This document shows, piece by piece, positions 46,534-55,237 of a DNA stretch of 64,000 bases (position 1 is the stretch's first letter; each line of letters begins with the position of its first letter). A program made the translations under genes and the position numbers. The notes under the pieces are model-generated. The model saw only the letters and a program-made list of their open reading frames with translations. It did not search any database and was not told the DNA's origin. Source of the stretch: Planctomycetota bacterium (GTDB lineage: Bacteria > Planctomycetota > Planctomycetia > Pirellulales > Lacipirellulaceae); NCBI GenBank assembly GCA_029781135.1, contig JAKOXH010000010.1, positions 27,022 to 91,021 of the forward strand. The letters are read 5' to 3'.

Positions 46534-46590
46534 GATTTTATCTCCCACACAATCAGGAGTCTCGGTTGCGATGCAGTCATATGGGGTGAA

Positions 46591-46804
46591 GTCCGCAGAT
46601 GACGCAGATATCCACAGATGCTAACGGCTGATCGTTATGAAAATAGTCACGCGTCAAATTGCTGCCGACCAGTCAAAACGATTGTCAAATCCGGAAACAC
46701 TCCATATTCGCCCTGCAAAACCTGCCGCTTCTTTCGGCGGATCAACGGCCAAGTATTAGTCGATCACAATTCTTATCTGCGACCATCTGCGACCATCTGC
46801 GGAC
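46591..46804. repeat. Inverted repeat, GTCCGCAGAT family, copy 3, long spacer
   Basis: The left arm 46591-46620 (GTCCGCAGATGACGCAGATA..) and right arm 46773-46804 (..GACCATCTGCGGAC, units repeated) enclose about 152 bases. The spacer shows no gene. Copies 1 and 2 have 45- and 17-base spacers. Confidence 0.75.
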
Positions 46805-46850
46805 AAATTCTCGTCCGAACGGCGGTAGCGGCGTATATTCCACCTACGAC

Positions 46851-47117
46851 TCAATTCCAATTTCCGATATCTTCATCTGGTTCATCTGGCTCGCCGTCGT
46901 CGGGCACATCCAAATCACCATGCCACGATTCAAGCCGCTGCATAATTTCGTCGCGCTCTTTAAGAGACGCCCACACGCTTTCGCCCTGCTCCAGACGAAT
47001 CTCGTAGGAACCCTCGCGAACGCAATCTTCTTCACCACAGAAGTGAGGCGTCGCGCTGACCCACATGACGCGATACAACGGCACATGCTTATCGTCGATT
47101 CGGCAAAAAACACTCAT
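46851..47117 (-). CDS. Small acidic hypothetical protein
   Basis: This 88-residue protein begins MSVFCRIDDKHVPLYRVMWV and has Cys at residues 5, 27 and 32 (HFCGEEDC), then an acidic tail (DVPDDGEPDEPDEDIG). An overlapping frame three bases away looks like a shadow because it lacks this composition. The tail could be disordered. No family is recognised. Confidence 0.6.
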   Translation of the reverse strand: MSVFCRIDDKHVPLYRVMWVSATPHFCGEEDCVREGSYEIRLEQGESVWASLKERDEIMQRLESWHGDLDVPDDGEPDEPDEDIGNWN

Positions 47118-47159
47118 TCGCGTAAACCCTCGTTGTCAGCGGGGAGCGGGGAGCAATAC

Positions 47160-47208
47160 GTTTGTCTCCTAGCCCCTAGCCCCCAGCCCCTCGCCCCTCG
47201 CTCCTCGT
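47160..47208. repeat. CCCCTAGCCCCTCGCTCCTCG repeat overlapping the proC 3' end
   Basis: The pattern CTAGCCCCTAGCCCCCAG, CCCCTCGCCCCTCGCTCCTC matches the low-complexity sequence found inside waaA (60459-60553) and before the ABC ATPase (61030-61120). The proC stop codon lies in its first units. Confidence 0.6.
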
Positions 47209-48005
47209 CCCAATTCGGCACTCCGTCGCGTTGCCGCCTGCACCGCTTCCTTCACTGCGTCCTTGAAACCTCGCTCGTTGAGCACACCAAGCCCGGCGAG
47301 CGTCGTACCGCCGGGGCTGGTCACCCGCTCGCGCAGTACCGCCGGTGTCTCGCCAGTCTGCACCACCATTTCAGCAGCGCCAACCGCCGTTCGCGTGGCC
47401 AACTCGGCAGCCAGCTTAGCTGGCAGCCCAGCCGCAACACCACCCTCTGTGAGCGCCTCAATCATACTATACACAAAGGCCGGCCCCGACCCCGAAAGCC
47501 CGGTCACGGCGTCAAGCAGCGATTCCGGCACTTCATACGCCGCCCCCACGGCCGACAGCAGCTTGGCCACCAGTGCGCCATCGTCCTTCGTGGCATGTTC
47601 TCCCAGGCTGTAACCACTTACCCCCTTCGCGATCAAACACGGCGTATTCGGCATCACCCGGACAATTCGCTGCCCCTTTGGCAACCCCTCGGCAATCCGT
47701 TGAATCGTGATTCCCGCGGCTATGGAAACCACCAACGAGTTCGGCTCGAGCGCCTCGCGAATCGCGGCCAGCGCCTCGCCCATTTGCTGCGGCTTGATGG
47801 CCAAAAACACCACATCGGCGTGCGCAACATTCGCGGCGTTATCGGCGGCCACACGGGCATCGGGCACGGCCTGCTCGAATATCCGTCGTGCGTCTTCGCT
47901 GGGGTCGCTGGCCACAATGCCAGTCGCCGAAACCGTGCCAGCCTGTACCAACCCGCGGGCGAGCGCCGTGGCCATTCGCCCCGCCCCCATAAACCCAATT
48001 CGCAT
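47169..48005 (-). CDS. proC: Pyrroline-5-carboxylate reductase
   Basis: This 278-residue enzyme makes proline from pyrroline-5-carboxylate with NAD(P)H. The Rossmann start RIGFMGAGRMATALARGL, KPQQMGEAL, MPNTPC and the signature region VTSPGGTTLAGLGVLNERGF are intact. The ATG at 48005 was chosen. The last residues (ELGRGARGEGLGARG) are encoded by the low-complexity repeat, so the natural C-terminus appears to have been extended. A probable promoter lies at 48044-48071. Confidence 0.94.
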   Translation of the reverse strand: MRIGFMGAGRMATALARGLVQAGTVSATGIVASDPSEDARRIFEQAVPDARVAADNAANVAHADVVFLAIKPQQMGEALAAIREALEPNSLVVSIAAGITIQRIAEGLPKGQRIVRVMPNTPCLIAKGVSGYSLGEHATKDDGALVAKLLSAVGAAYEVPESLLDAVTGLSGSGPAFVYSMIEALTEGGVAAGLPAKLAAELATRTAVGAAEMVVQTGETPAVLRERVTSPGGTTLAGLGVLNERGFKDAVKEAVQAATRRSAELGRGARGEGLGARG

Positions 48006-48043
48006 TGCCAGCATCGATAGCACGCACCCTTCATTTCTCGAAA

Positions 48044-48071
48044 TTGATAGCTACCAATTATGGTATGTCAA
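48044..48071 (-). promoter_or_regulatory. proC promoter with a palindrome
   Basis: On the minus strand, TTGACA (48066-48071) and TATCAA (48044-48049) are separated by 16 bases. Between them TACCATAATTGGTA (48052-48065) is a palindrome that could be an operator. Confidence 0.62.
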
Positions 48072-48323
48072 TCCGCGGTGAGAAGCTAGGAGGAAGGAGC
48101 GTGGAGCAAGGAGCCAGGAGCAAGAGAAGAACTGGAGATTAAGCTTGCTCTTCCTGAACCCTGACCTCTGAACCCTGAACCCTCCCCCTGCTAGCCCCCG
48201 CCGCAGTGCCCTAGGCATCCTGGGGCATTTTTGCGACACTTCGCCACCCATCTTGCCGAATACTCAAGATGGAAGCTTATCTGGACTTCTACTCGGGTCA
48301 GTGCGCAAGGAGGCGCGAAAGCC

Positions 48324-48965
48324 ATGCGATCCATCGCGTGTGCGCTGGGCATCGTTCTCGTCGGGCTCTCGACGGCGAGCAATGCAGCGTCGGAATCCAC
48401 CGGTTCAACTTGGTGGCCGTTTGGGCATCGTGAAGAAGCAAAGGCCGCTCCGCCGGTTGTCGGCATGGGTGGTTCCACTCCCATGGCGCCGCCGGGAAGC
48501 ATTGGCCCCACAGCACCTTCAACGCCCATTCCACCAACCGCCACACCGGGAAGTACCTCATCGGCGGCGAAAGATGAAAACTGGATGCTCAAATCGTCCA
48601 AAAGCAAAGTCAGTTGGCCACACTTAACGAAGCCATCGAACCCACTCGCGAAGAAAGAAACACCGGCCAACGCCACGAAGAACTCGTGGGCAGACAAGCA
48701 GCCAGCGCCGCCAAAACCGTCCTTGATGAAGCCCGTTACCGATGGCGCCCACAAAGTCGCCCAAGGGACGAAGAACGTCTGGCACAAGACCGTCAACGCC
48801 TTGACGCCCGGCAAAAGCGAGCCATCGCCCCATAGCCCGAGCTCCCACGTCGCCAAACACGATGCCGAACCCTCGTTTTGGCAAAAGATGTTCCGCAGCA
48901 AGGAAGAAGTCAAGCAGCCGGAAACCGTCCCCCAGTGGATGGCTCAGAAACGGCTCGAACCGTAG
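48324..48965 (+). CDS. Exported Pro/Lys/Ser-rich protein
   Basis: This 213-residue protein starts at an ATG ten bases after AAGGAGG and begins with a signal peptide (RSIACALGIVLVGLSTASNA). The mature part is Pro/Thr/Ser/Lys-rich, with STWWPFGHREEAKAAPPV near the start and SFWQKMFRSKEEV near the end. It is probably disordered and envelope-associated. An upstream in-frame start at 48231 was rejected for lack of a signal peptide. No family is recognised. Confidence 0.7.
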   Translation: MRSIACALGIVLVGLSTASNAASESTGSTWWPFGHREEAKAAPPVVGMGGSTPMAPPGSIGPTAPSTPIPPTATPGSTSSAAKDENWMLKSSKSKVSWPHLTKPSNPLAKKETPANATKNSWADKQPAPPKPSLMKPVTDGAHKVAQGTKNVWHKTVNALTPGKSEPSPHSPSSHVAKHDAEPSFWQKMFRSKEEVKQPETVPQWMAQKRLEP

Positions 48966-48988
48966 TGGGCGGAATCTCCGATTTTGGG

Positions 48989-49059
48989 GATTTACGATCG
49001 ATGATTTGAAGCGATGAATCATCGCCGCAGCAAATCATAAATCGCAAATCGTAAATCAA
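48989..49059. repeat. AT-rich inverted repeat ATTTACGAT family
   Basis: GGATTTACGATCGATGATTT (from 48989) is mirrored by CAAATCATAAATCGCAAATC and GTAAATC (to 49059). It resembles the repeat after eno (34012-34133) and lies in the leader of the selA-like gene. Confidence 0.62.
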
Positions 49060-49141
49060 TAAATCTCCCCTCTCTAGACTTCTGCTTCTGAATCGCCAGA
49101 ATTGATGCGCACCGGGAACTCGTTTACCCAGGAGGCGTATC

Positions 49142-50551
49142 ATGGCCATCAAGCCGCCGGATTTGCTGAATCGGCTCCCCTCGGTCTCGGAATTACTCGA
49201 TAAGCCACCGGTCCGCGCGCTGGTCGACCGTTGGAACCGCAGCGTCGTCGCCAATAATTTGCGCACGTATCTGGACGAACTGCGCACCGACCTGGAGCGC
49301 CGCGCGGCCGACCTGCCATCGATTCGTGAACTAGCCGAACGGGCAGCGAATTTCGTTGCCGCCAAGCAGCACCACACGCTCGGAACAACGATCAACGCCA
49401 CCGGCCAAATCTGCGGTGCGCCTTGGTCGAGTACGCCACTTGCCGAGGCAGCCCTCGAACGGATGATCGCCCTGGGGCGTGAATTCACCGTCGACGAGCA
49501 AAACGCGGCTACGGTCCCCGATGAATTGAAGGCCGCACTTTGCCGTATATCCGGCGCGCAGGCTGCCACGGCAGTTCACAGTTATTCGGGCGCGATCTGG
49601 CTGGCCCTGGCGGCACATGCCGGAAATCGCGAAATCATTGTCTCACGCGCTGAAGTAGGCGACGTCGATGGTGTCTACTCACTGCCAAAACTCTCCGACG
49701 CGGCTGGCGCCACCTTGAGAGAAGTCGGCGCCACCAATCGAACGGCAACCGCCGAATATGAAGCGGCGATCTCGACCAATGTCGCGGCCATTCTGAAGAT
49801 CAGCAACGACGCCTACCGCGTGGTCGGCGATTTCGCGGCCGCGGAACTCTCGGAACTTGTCGCCCTCGGTCACAGTCGGCAACTACTTGTCATCGATGCC
49901 TTGGGGGCCGCGCCGCTCGTTCAACCCCCCGCTTCGCTCACGTGGCCACGCCGTTCGGCGCAGGAGAGCATCGCGGCGGGTGCCGATCTTGTGGTTCTCC
50001 GCGGTGACTGCCTGGTCGGCGGTCCGGCCTGCGGCGTCCTGCTCGGAAAGACCGAAATCATAGATCGCCTACAGGCATCCCCACTATTTGCCGCCATGCG
50101 TCTCGATGCGCTGCGGTCGGCCGCGCTCGCGGCAACGTTGGCCGCCTACGAGCACGAATCGCCCACCGGTTGCCAATTGCCGATCTGGCAATGCTTACAA
50201 ACTTCGGTTGACAACCTACGGAACCGCGCCGATCGCCTGGCCGCGCAGTTGGCGTACGCGCCCGGTGTATCTTCGGCCAACGCCATCGAAATCAAGAGCC
50301 CTATCTCGGCGGCGTTCCATGAAGGTTGGCCGTCGTTCGGCGTCGCCTTATTGCCAACCGATGGCAACGTGGCGGCACTCGACGAAAGGCTGCAAGCGGC
50401 ACAGTACCCGACGCGCGGCCGGATCGAAGGCACGCAACTCGTGCTCGATTTGCGCACCGTGCTGCCGCGGCAAGACAAACTTATCGTCGATGCGCTACTG
50501 GGCTCCGCGCCGGAAGTCCGAACGCCGCAACCCAATGCGTCGGATGCGTAG
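49142..50551 (+). CDS. SelA-like fold-type I protein without the PLP lysine
   Basis: This 469-residue homologue of L-seryl-tRNA(Sec) selenium transferase begins LLNRLPSVSELLDKPPV, with ANFVAAKQHHTLGTTINATG. It aligns through REVGATNRT, YRVVGDFAAAELSELVALGH and IIDRLQASPLFAAMRLD. The active-site segment normally reading SGDKLLGGPQAG is RGDCLVGGPACG, so Cys290 replaces the Schiff-base Lys. The HTNLGR region is also changed (CGAPWSS). No selB, selD or tRNA(Sec) was seen. It may be a pseudoenzyme or may use a different chemistry. The ATG follows AGGAGG. Confidence 0.85.
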   Translation: MAIKPPDLLNRLPSVSELLDKPPVRALVDRWNRSVVANNLRTYLDELRTDLERRAADLPSIRELAERAANFVAAKQHHTLGTTINATGQICGAPWSSTPLAEAALERMIALGREFTVDEQNAATVPDELKAALCRISGAQAATAVHSYSGAIWLALAAHAGNREIIVSRAEVGDVDGVYSLPKLSDAAGATLREVGATNRTATAEYEAAISTNVAAILKISNDAYRVVGDFAAAELSELVALGHSRQLLVIDALGAAPLVQPPASLTWPRRSAQESIAAGADLVVLRGDCLVGGPACGVLLGKTEIIDRLQASPLFAAMRLDALRSAALAATLAAYEHESPTGCQLPIWQCLQTSVDNLRNRADRLAAQLAYAPGVSSANAIEIKSPISAAFHEGWPSFGVALLPTDGNVAALDERLQAAQYPTRGRIEGTQLVLDLRTVLPRQDKLIVDALLGSAPEVRTPQPNASDA

Positions 50552-50586
50552 CTGTGAGTGGCTGGTCGAAAGGGACCTGGGATCGA

Positions 50587-50681
<95 letters not shown>

Positions 50682-50805
50682 ACGCCTACTGCTAAGCACT
50701 CGTCGGCACCCAGCGGCTGCCGCCGCCCTCGAACCGTCAGCTTGGTGGCTTCGTAAGCGTATTGGTACTGGCAAACGGCGGCATAAACGGTATATTTCGC
50801 CGTGC

Positions 50806-50834
50806 TTGCCCGATTTGCGCCCCACCGATACGAT
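50806..50834 (+). promoter_or_regulatory. Possible promoter of the tail-specific protease gene
   Basis: TTGCCC (50806-50811) and TACGAT (50829-50834) are 17 bases apart. The start codon is 154 bases downstream. The rest of the 50552-50987 gap shows only the repeat and nothing else identifiable. Confidence 0.4.
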
Positions 50835-50987
50835 ACCTGATAACTCCTTAAACCACATAAACTTAGGCCAACTGCGGAACCGTTGGCCGGAAGGCCGCAA
50901 ATTCTCGTCGCAATTGGCCTCGAATTTTTACGCCAACTCTGTAGCATTCATTCCGGTCCACCCGGGGGAATCCAAGGAAGAATAAAC

Positions 50988-53090
50988 ATGCCGCAATTGA
51001 CCCATCCCAACATTCGTAAGGTCGCCGTTGCCTTGGCTTTAACGGCCCTTGGCCTGCCACTCGCCAGCACTGCTGGGGCCCGCCCTACCCAACCTTCCCG
51101 GCAAGATCACACAATTGCAATTTCCGTGGCCGCCAAAATGCAGCGCGATCACCTCACGGGCCAGCGGTTAGACGACACGATCTCCGAACGTTGTCTCAAA
51201 ACATTCATCAAGGATCTCGATCCGCTGAAGTTGTTTTTCACCCAAAGCGACATTGATGAGTTCAATCGCAGCAAGGATCAACTCGACGACGCTCTGCGCC
51301 AAGGTGACATTAGCTTCGCCTACCAGGTCTTCGCGCGATTTCTGCAACGGGTGGATGAGCGTATCGCGCTGGCCGAAGCCGAGCTAGATAAGGCTCAGAA
51401 CTTCGATCTCGATGAAACGATGGCCACGGATCCCGACACACTCACATATGCCAAGACACCAGAAGAAGCGGCCGCCCGCTGGCACCAGCGCGTGAAGTTC
51501 GATTTGCTCAAGGAAATCGCCGACAAAGTGCCGATGGATGAAGCCGTCAAGAAACTCAAGAAACGCTACAGCAGCATTCAAAAGAGCTGGCAGCAAACCG
51601 ACGATGATGAGCTGCTCGAACGCTATTTGACCGCCATGACCTCTGCGTTCGATCCGCATAGCAGTTACATGGCCCCCTCGACGCTCGACAACTTCAACAT
51701 CCAGATGAAGCTCGAACTCGATGGCATCGGCGCTTCGCTGCGTGGCGTAGATGGTTACACCGTCGTGCAAAATATCATCCCCGGCGGAGCAGCCGATAAG
51801 AACGGCGGCCTGAAGCCCGAGGATAAGATCGTCGGTGTCGGCGAAGGCACTAGCGGACCGATGGAAGACATCGTCGATATGAAGCTCAATGATGTCGTCA
51901 AGAAGATCCGCGGCAAGCGCGGCACGGTGGTGCGGCTGGAAGTCGAACCGAAGGATGGCGGCACCCACAAAACCGTGGCCATCACGCGCGACCGCATCGA
52001 ACTCAAGGATAGCGAAGCGCGCGGCGAGGTCATCGAGCGCGGTAAGAAAGCCGATGGCACGCCCTACAAAATCGGCATTATCCAACTGCCAAGTTTCTAT
52101 ATGGATATGGACGGCGCTCGCCTTGGCTTGGCCGACTATAAGAGCACCACGCGCGACGTGCGTCGCCTGCTCGAGGAATTCAAAGCCAAGAAGGCCGATG
52201 CCGTGGTGGTCGATCTGCGTTGGAACGGCGGCGGTTCGCTAACCGAAGCCGTCAACATGACGGGCCTCTTCATCGATGGTGGCCCGATCGTCCAGGTCAA
52301 GGATTCGGCCGGGCGAACTCAACCCTACAAGGACCCTGAGCCAGGGCTTGTTTGGGAAGGCCCGCTCGTGGTCATGATCAACAAATTCAGCGCCAGCGCG
52401 AGCGAAATTTTCGCCGGTGCCATCCAGGATTACAACCGCGGCCTGATTATTGGCGACCACAGCACGCATGGCAAAGGTACTGTTCAACAGTTGTTCGATT
52501 TGTCGAGCGAGTTGTTCCGCTTGCGTGAGCCCCCAAAAATGGGTGCTCTCAAACTAACCATCCAGCAGTTTTATCGCCCGGGCGGCGACAGCACGCAGAA
52601 TCGGGGCGTCGTTTCCGATGTCGAATTACCGTCGTTAACCTCGCATTTGGAAAAAATTAGTGAGTCGGATCTCGACTACGCCTTGGCATTCAGCAAGGTC
52701 AATCCACTCCCGCACGATGACTTTCACATGGAGGATTCGCGTCTTATCGATGGTTTGCGGCAGCGTTCACAGCAGCGGGTCGCTCATTCCGATTACTTTG
52801 CCAAGGAAGAGCGCCACATCAAACGTTACGAAGAACAAAAGGATCGTAAATCGGTGACGCTCAACAAGGAAAAATTCCTCAAGGAACGGGCCGAACTCGA
52901 TTCCGATAAAGAACAGGAAAAGATGTTCGATGACATGAACGATCCCAAGCGTCCGGTCTTCGAAATGGATGGCTACGGCCAAGAAGCACTCGACATCACC
53001 GTCGACTACCTCGATTTGCTGGGCGGCAACAAAGTTGCCGTGGCTCGTCCCAATACCGCCGCCCCACAGGCGTCGGTGCTACAGCAGTAA
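50988..53090 (+). CDS. prc: C-terminal processing (tail-specific) protease with PDZ domain
   Basis: This 700-residue exported protease has a signal peptide (VAVALALTALGLPLASTAGA), an N-terminal helical domain, a PDZ domain (about 242-320, VVQNIIPGGAADKNGGLKPE) and an S41 catalytic core. NKFSASASEIFAG contains the Ser (about 470) and HGKGTVQQL the Lys (about 495). The C-terminal DUF3340-like part is rich in Lys/Glu. It degrades proteins with nonpolar C-termini in the periplasm. The ATG follows AAGGAAG. Confidence 0.94.
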   Translation: MPQLTHPNIRKVAVALALTALGLPLASTAGARPTQPSRQDHTIAISVAAKMQRDHLTGQRLDDTISERCLKTFIKDLDPLKLFFTQSDIDEFNRSKDQLDDALRQGDISFAYQVFARFLQRVDERIALAEAELDKAQNFDLDETMATDPDTLTYAKTPEEAAARWHQRVKFDLLKEIADKVPMDEAVKKLKKRYSSIQKSWQQTDDDELLERYLTAMTSAFDPHSSYMAPSTLDNFNIQMKLELDGIGASLRGVDGYTVVQNIIPGGAADKNGGLKPEDKIVGVGEGTSGPMEDIVDMKLNDVVKKIRGKRGTVVRLEVEPKDGGTHKTVAITRDRIELKDSEARGEVIERGKKADGTPYKIGIIQLPSFYMDMDGARLGLADYKSTTRDVRRLLEEFKAKKADAVVVDLRWNGGGSLTEAVNMTGLFIDGGPIVQVKDSAGRTQPYKDPEPGLVWEGPLVVMINKFSASASEIFAGAIQDYNRGLIIGDHSTHGKGTVQQLFDLSSELFRLREPPKMGALKLTIQQFYRPGGDSTQNRGVVSDVELPSLTSHLEKISESDLDYALAFSKVNPLPHDDFHMEDSRLIDGLRQRSQQRVAHSDYFAKEERHIKRYEEQKDRKSVTLNKEKFLKERAELDSDKEQEKMFDDMNDPKRPVFEMDGYGQEALDITVDYLDLLGGNKVAVARPNTAAPQASVLQQ

Positions 53091-53120
53091 CGAACGCCAT
53101 CAACGGCGTTGCCCAAATAC

Positions 53121-53176
53121 GTAGCCACAGGCGGCTCGCCTGTGGCACATTCGACAGGCGAGCCGCCCGTCGCTAC
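53121..53176. repeat. Inverted repeat GTAGCCACAGGCGGCTCGCC
   Basis: GTAGCCACAGGCGGCTCGCC..GTGGC and GACAGGCGAGCCGCCCGTCG..CTAC are inverted and fill the gap between the convergent protease and antitoxin genes. A relative at 55238-55290 lies before secA. Confidence 0.72.
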
Positions 53177-53224
53177 GTTGTGCGTGTGCGGCATTGGTGC
53201 CCTTCCGGCAGCTCGACGCTGCAC

Positions 53225-53662
53225 TTACAGAAACAACCCCGCGTCGACCTTGAAACGGTCCGCCAGAATTCGCAGGTGCGCCTTGCTCAGCTCGCGTTCG
53301 CCCCGCAGGATCTTCGAGCCCAGCGAGCGATTCCCCAACAGCACGCCGAGGTCGGACGCCGTCATGTGGTTCTGTTCCAGCAAGTACTTCAACGAATCGA
53401 GTCCGCTGATGTCCGAGGTATCAATCGCGTGGTGGACATCTTCGTAGGCGCCAACCAGGGTAGTTAGCACCTCGACGTAATCGGCTTGATCCTCGTTTAG
53501 TTCGAAACCAACCAGCGCGTTGAGCACCTCAATCGCGTTGTCGTAATCCGTTTCATCATGGATGGGCCGCAATGACAACAGCCGACACAAACCGGCAAAT
53601 GTCTTGGGCATTCTACTGAATGGTCGAAGGCCAAAATGCTTCTTCTGCTTCAGCTTGCTCAT
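53225..53662 (-). CDS. higA: HigA-type antitoxin (XRE, COG5499-like)
   Basis: This 145-residue protein has an N-terminal helical part (ALVGFELNEDQADYVEVLTT) and a C-terminal HTH that reads LKYLLEQNHMTASDLGVLLG and LGSKILRGERELSKAHLRIL. The start overlaps the toxin gene by four bases (ATGA). It should neutralise HigB and repress the promoter. Confidence 0.87.
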   Translation of the reverse strand: MSKLKQKKHFGLRPFSRMPKTFAGLCRLLSLRPIHDETDYDNAIEVLNALVGFELNEDQADYVEVLTTLVGAYEDVHHAIDTSDISGLDSLKYLLEQNHMTASDLGVLLGNRSLGSKILRGERELSKAHLRILADRFKVDAGLFL

Positions 53663-53970
53663 AGCTCATCCTTCCAGCCTGCCCGGTCGTAGTCCTTATG
53701 CGTCAGAATTCTCAATACGTAAACACTCTGCGTGTTGAAGTGGATCGCGGCAATCAAACGGTGGCGGTTGTGTTCGATGTTGAACACGTAGACTTTCCGA
53801 CCGCTATCCACGACGACGGGATCAACATCGCTGAACACTGCCTTAAGTTCGGCCGGACTTTGCCACTCCGCGTCCCGAACCGTCTTCAACCAACGATTCA
53901 ACGATGGACCCGCCGATGGAAACTTCCGTGCGTACTCCCTGATACGTGCCGGCGACACAATACGCTTCAT
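53659..53970 (-). CDS. higB: HigB-family toxin (RelE fold)
   Basis: This 103-residue protein begins MKRIVSPARIREYARKFP and has the family phrase KVYVFNIEHNRHRLIAAIHF, then SVYVLRILTHKDYDR.GWK. It is expected to cut mRNA on the ribosome. It is the first gene of the pair, immediately downstream of TACAAT and a GTACAA-A-TTGTAC palindrome. Confidence 0.88.
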   Translation of the reverse strand: MKRIVSPARIREYARKFPSAGPSLNRWLKTVRDAEWQSPAELKAVFSDVDPVVVDSGRKVYVFNIEHNRHRLIAAIHFNTQSVYVLRILTHKDYDRAGWKDEL

Positions 53971-53985
53971 GCGTACAAATTGTAC
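53971..53985 (-). promoter_or_regulatory. higBA-1 -10 element and operator palindrome
   Basis: The palindrome GTACAA-A-TTGTAC at 53973-53985 overlaps the minus-strand TACAAT (53979-53984), whose downstream edge lies eight bases before the higB ATG. Repressor binding here would block RNA polymerase. Confidence 0.68.
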
Positions 53986-54022
53986 TCCACCCAGCGCGGT
54001 TTGTCAAATTACCGCGGTACCG

Positions 54023-54790
54023 CTACGTCAATTCAATCCGCATCCCGTCAAACGCCAATTTCATGTTGGGCGGCAGTGCGGCATTTGTCGCTTCGTGCTC
54101 AAGTTCGTGCGACATGTGCGTAAAGTACGTTTGCCGCGGCTGCAGCCGCTCAGCAATCTTCACCGCTTCTTCTAAACTAAAATGCGTGGCATGCCCGCGC
54201 GGCCGGAGCGCATCGAGGATGAGCACATCGAGCCCCGTGAGTTTTTCCATGCTCTCCGGTGGAATCGAATTTGTGTCGGTACAGTAGGCCACGTTGCCGA
54301 AGCGAAAGCCGAGCACCTCGAATCGCCGGCCATGCCGCATGCGAATCGGCGTCACGCGTTGCCCCAGCACCTCGAACGGCTCGAGCCCAATGCGATGAAA
54401 CGCGAGCTGCGGCGTTGCGCCGGCGTGTGTTTTCGCCTCTTCACTGAATGCATAGTCAAACGACTTGCGAATGCGATTCTCGACGCTCGGCTCGCAATAC
54501 AGCGGCACCGGGCCACCCAGGTAGAACTGCATCATCCGCAGATCGTCGAGCCCGAACACATGGTCGGCGTGCTCATGCGTGTAGAGCACGGCATGCACGA
54601 TCCCGACGCGTTCCCGTAGCAACTGCTCGCGTACATCCGGCGAGGTATCGATCAGCAAGTTGCCCTGGGGCAGCCCCAGGATCGCGCTGCACCGCGTACG
54701 TTTGTTCCGCGGGTTGTCGCTTAGGCATACGGGGCAGCCGCAGCCAACCATCGGCACGCCGACGCTCGTGCCGGTGCCCAGCAGGATCAT
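54023..54790 (-). CDS. PhnP-like metallo-beta-lactamase-fold hydrolase
   Basis: This 255-residue protein has the motif THEHADHVFGLDDLR, later metal ligands in CTDTNSIPP and FTHMSHELEHE, and an early GTGTSVGVPMVGCGCPVC with three cysteines. Relatives include PhnP phosphodiesterase (cyclic ribose phosphate) and RNase-Z-like enzymes. No phosphonate genes are nearby, so the substrate is open. The ATG at 54790 is used; a GTG near 54829 is possible. Confidence 0.85.
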   Translation of the reverse strand: MILLGTGTSVGVPMVGCGCPVCLSDNPRNKRTRCSAILGLPQGNLLIDTSPDVREQLLRERVGIVHAVLYTHEHADHVFGLDDLRMMQFYLGGPVPLYCEPSVENRIRKSFDYAFSEEAKTHAGATPQLAFHRIGLEPFEVLGQRVTPIRMRHGRRFEVLGFRFGNVAYCTDTNSIPPESMEKLTGLDVLILDALRPRGHATHFSLEEAVKIAERLQPRQTYFTHMSHELEHEATNAALPPNMKLAFDGMRIELT

Positions 54791-54858
54791 CTTGCCGCGG
54801 ATATCTGTCGTGAAAACTCCCTTGGACACAGAACCTCTCTTTAATGCAAATCCCGATC

Positions 54859-55047
54859 GAAGCTCGCGGCGCAAGCAAGAGCGCTGCGTGTGGACCTTGT
54901 TCCCACGCTCCGCGTGGGAACACAAGTCCTCGACGCTCTGCGTCGCCGAGGTTGCAAAGTTATTGCCAAGCAACACCACTTTGCGTTCCCACGCAGAGCG
55001 TGGGAACGAGTTAACCGCAATGCCCTTGCTCGCGCGCTGCGGGCTCC
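54859..55047. repeat. Nested repeat: one palindromic element inside another
   Basis: The outer arms 54859-54884 (GAAGCTCGCGGCGCAAGCAA..) and 55022-55047 (GCCCTTGCTCGCGCGCTGCG..) belong to the family at 24740 and 38018. Between them lies a second pair, 54898-54922 (TGTTCCCACGCTCCGCGTGG..) and 54984-55011 (GTTCCCACGCAGAGCGTGGG..). Elsewhere the outer arms enclose only about 30 bases. No gene lies in 54791-55354. Confidence 0.8.
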
Positions 55048-55237
55048 GGTCTGTTCGCTGGAAAGTCGCCTCATCCGCCGCCGACCACCGCTGCTGCCGG
55101 CTTTCGGCCGCATCCAACTCCGCATTCCTATTGAGTTTAACCACCCTCGCCTTTCTCCGCATCCTGCCCAACTCCGCTTGACCCTCTGGCAGCATCGCTA
55201 TAAACTTTTTGCTGGAGCCACGTTACGCGCCAACAGC

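Noticed and set aside
46659..48020. A long plus-strand reading frame of 453 codons
   Set aside because: It lies antisense to proC and the 46851 gene, has no start context or domain, and arises from the high GC content of the codons on the other strand.
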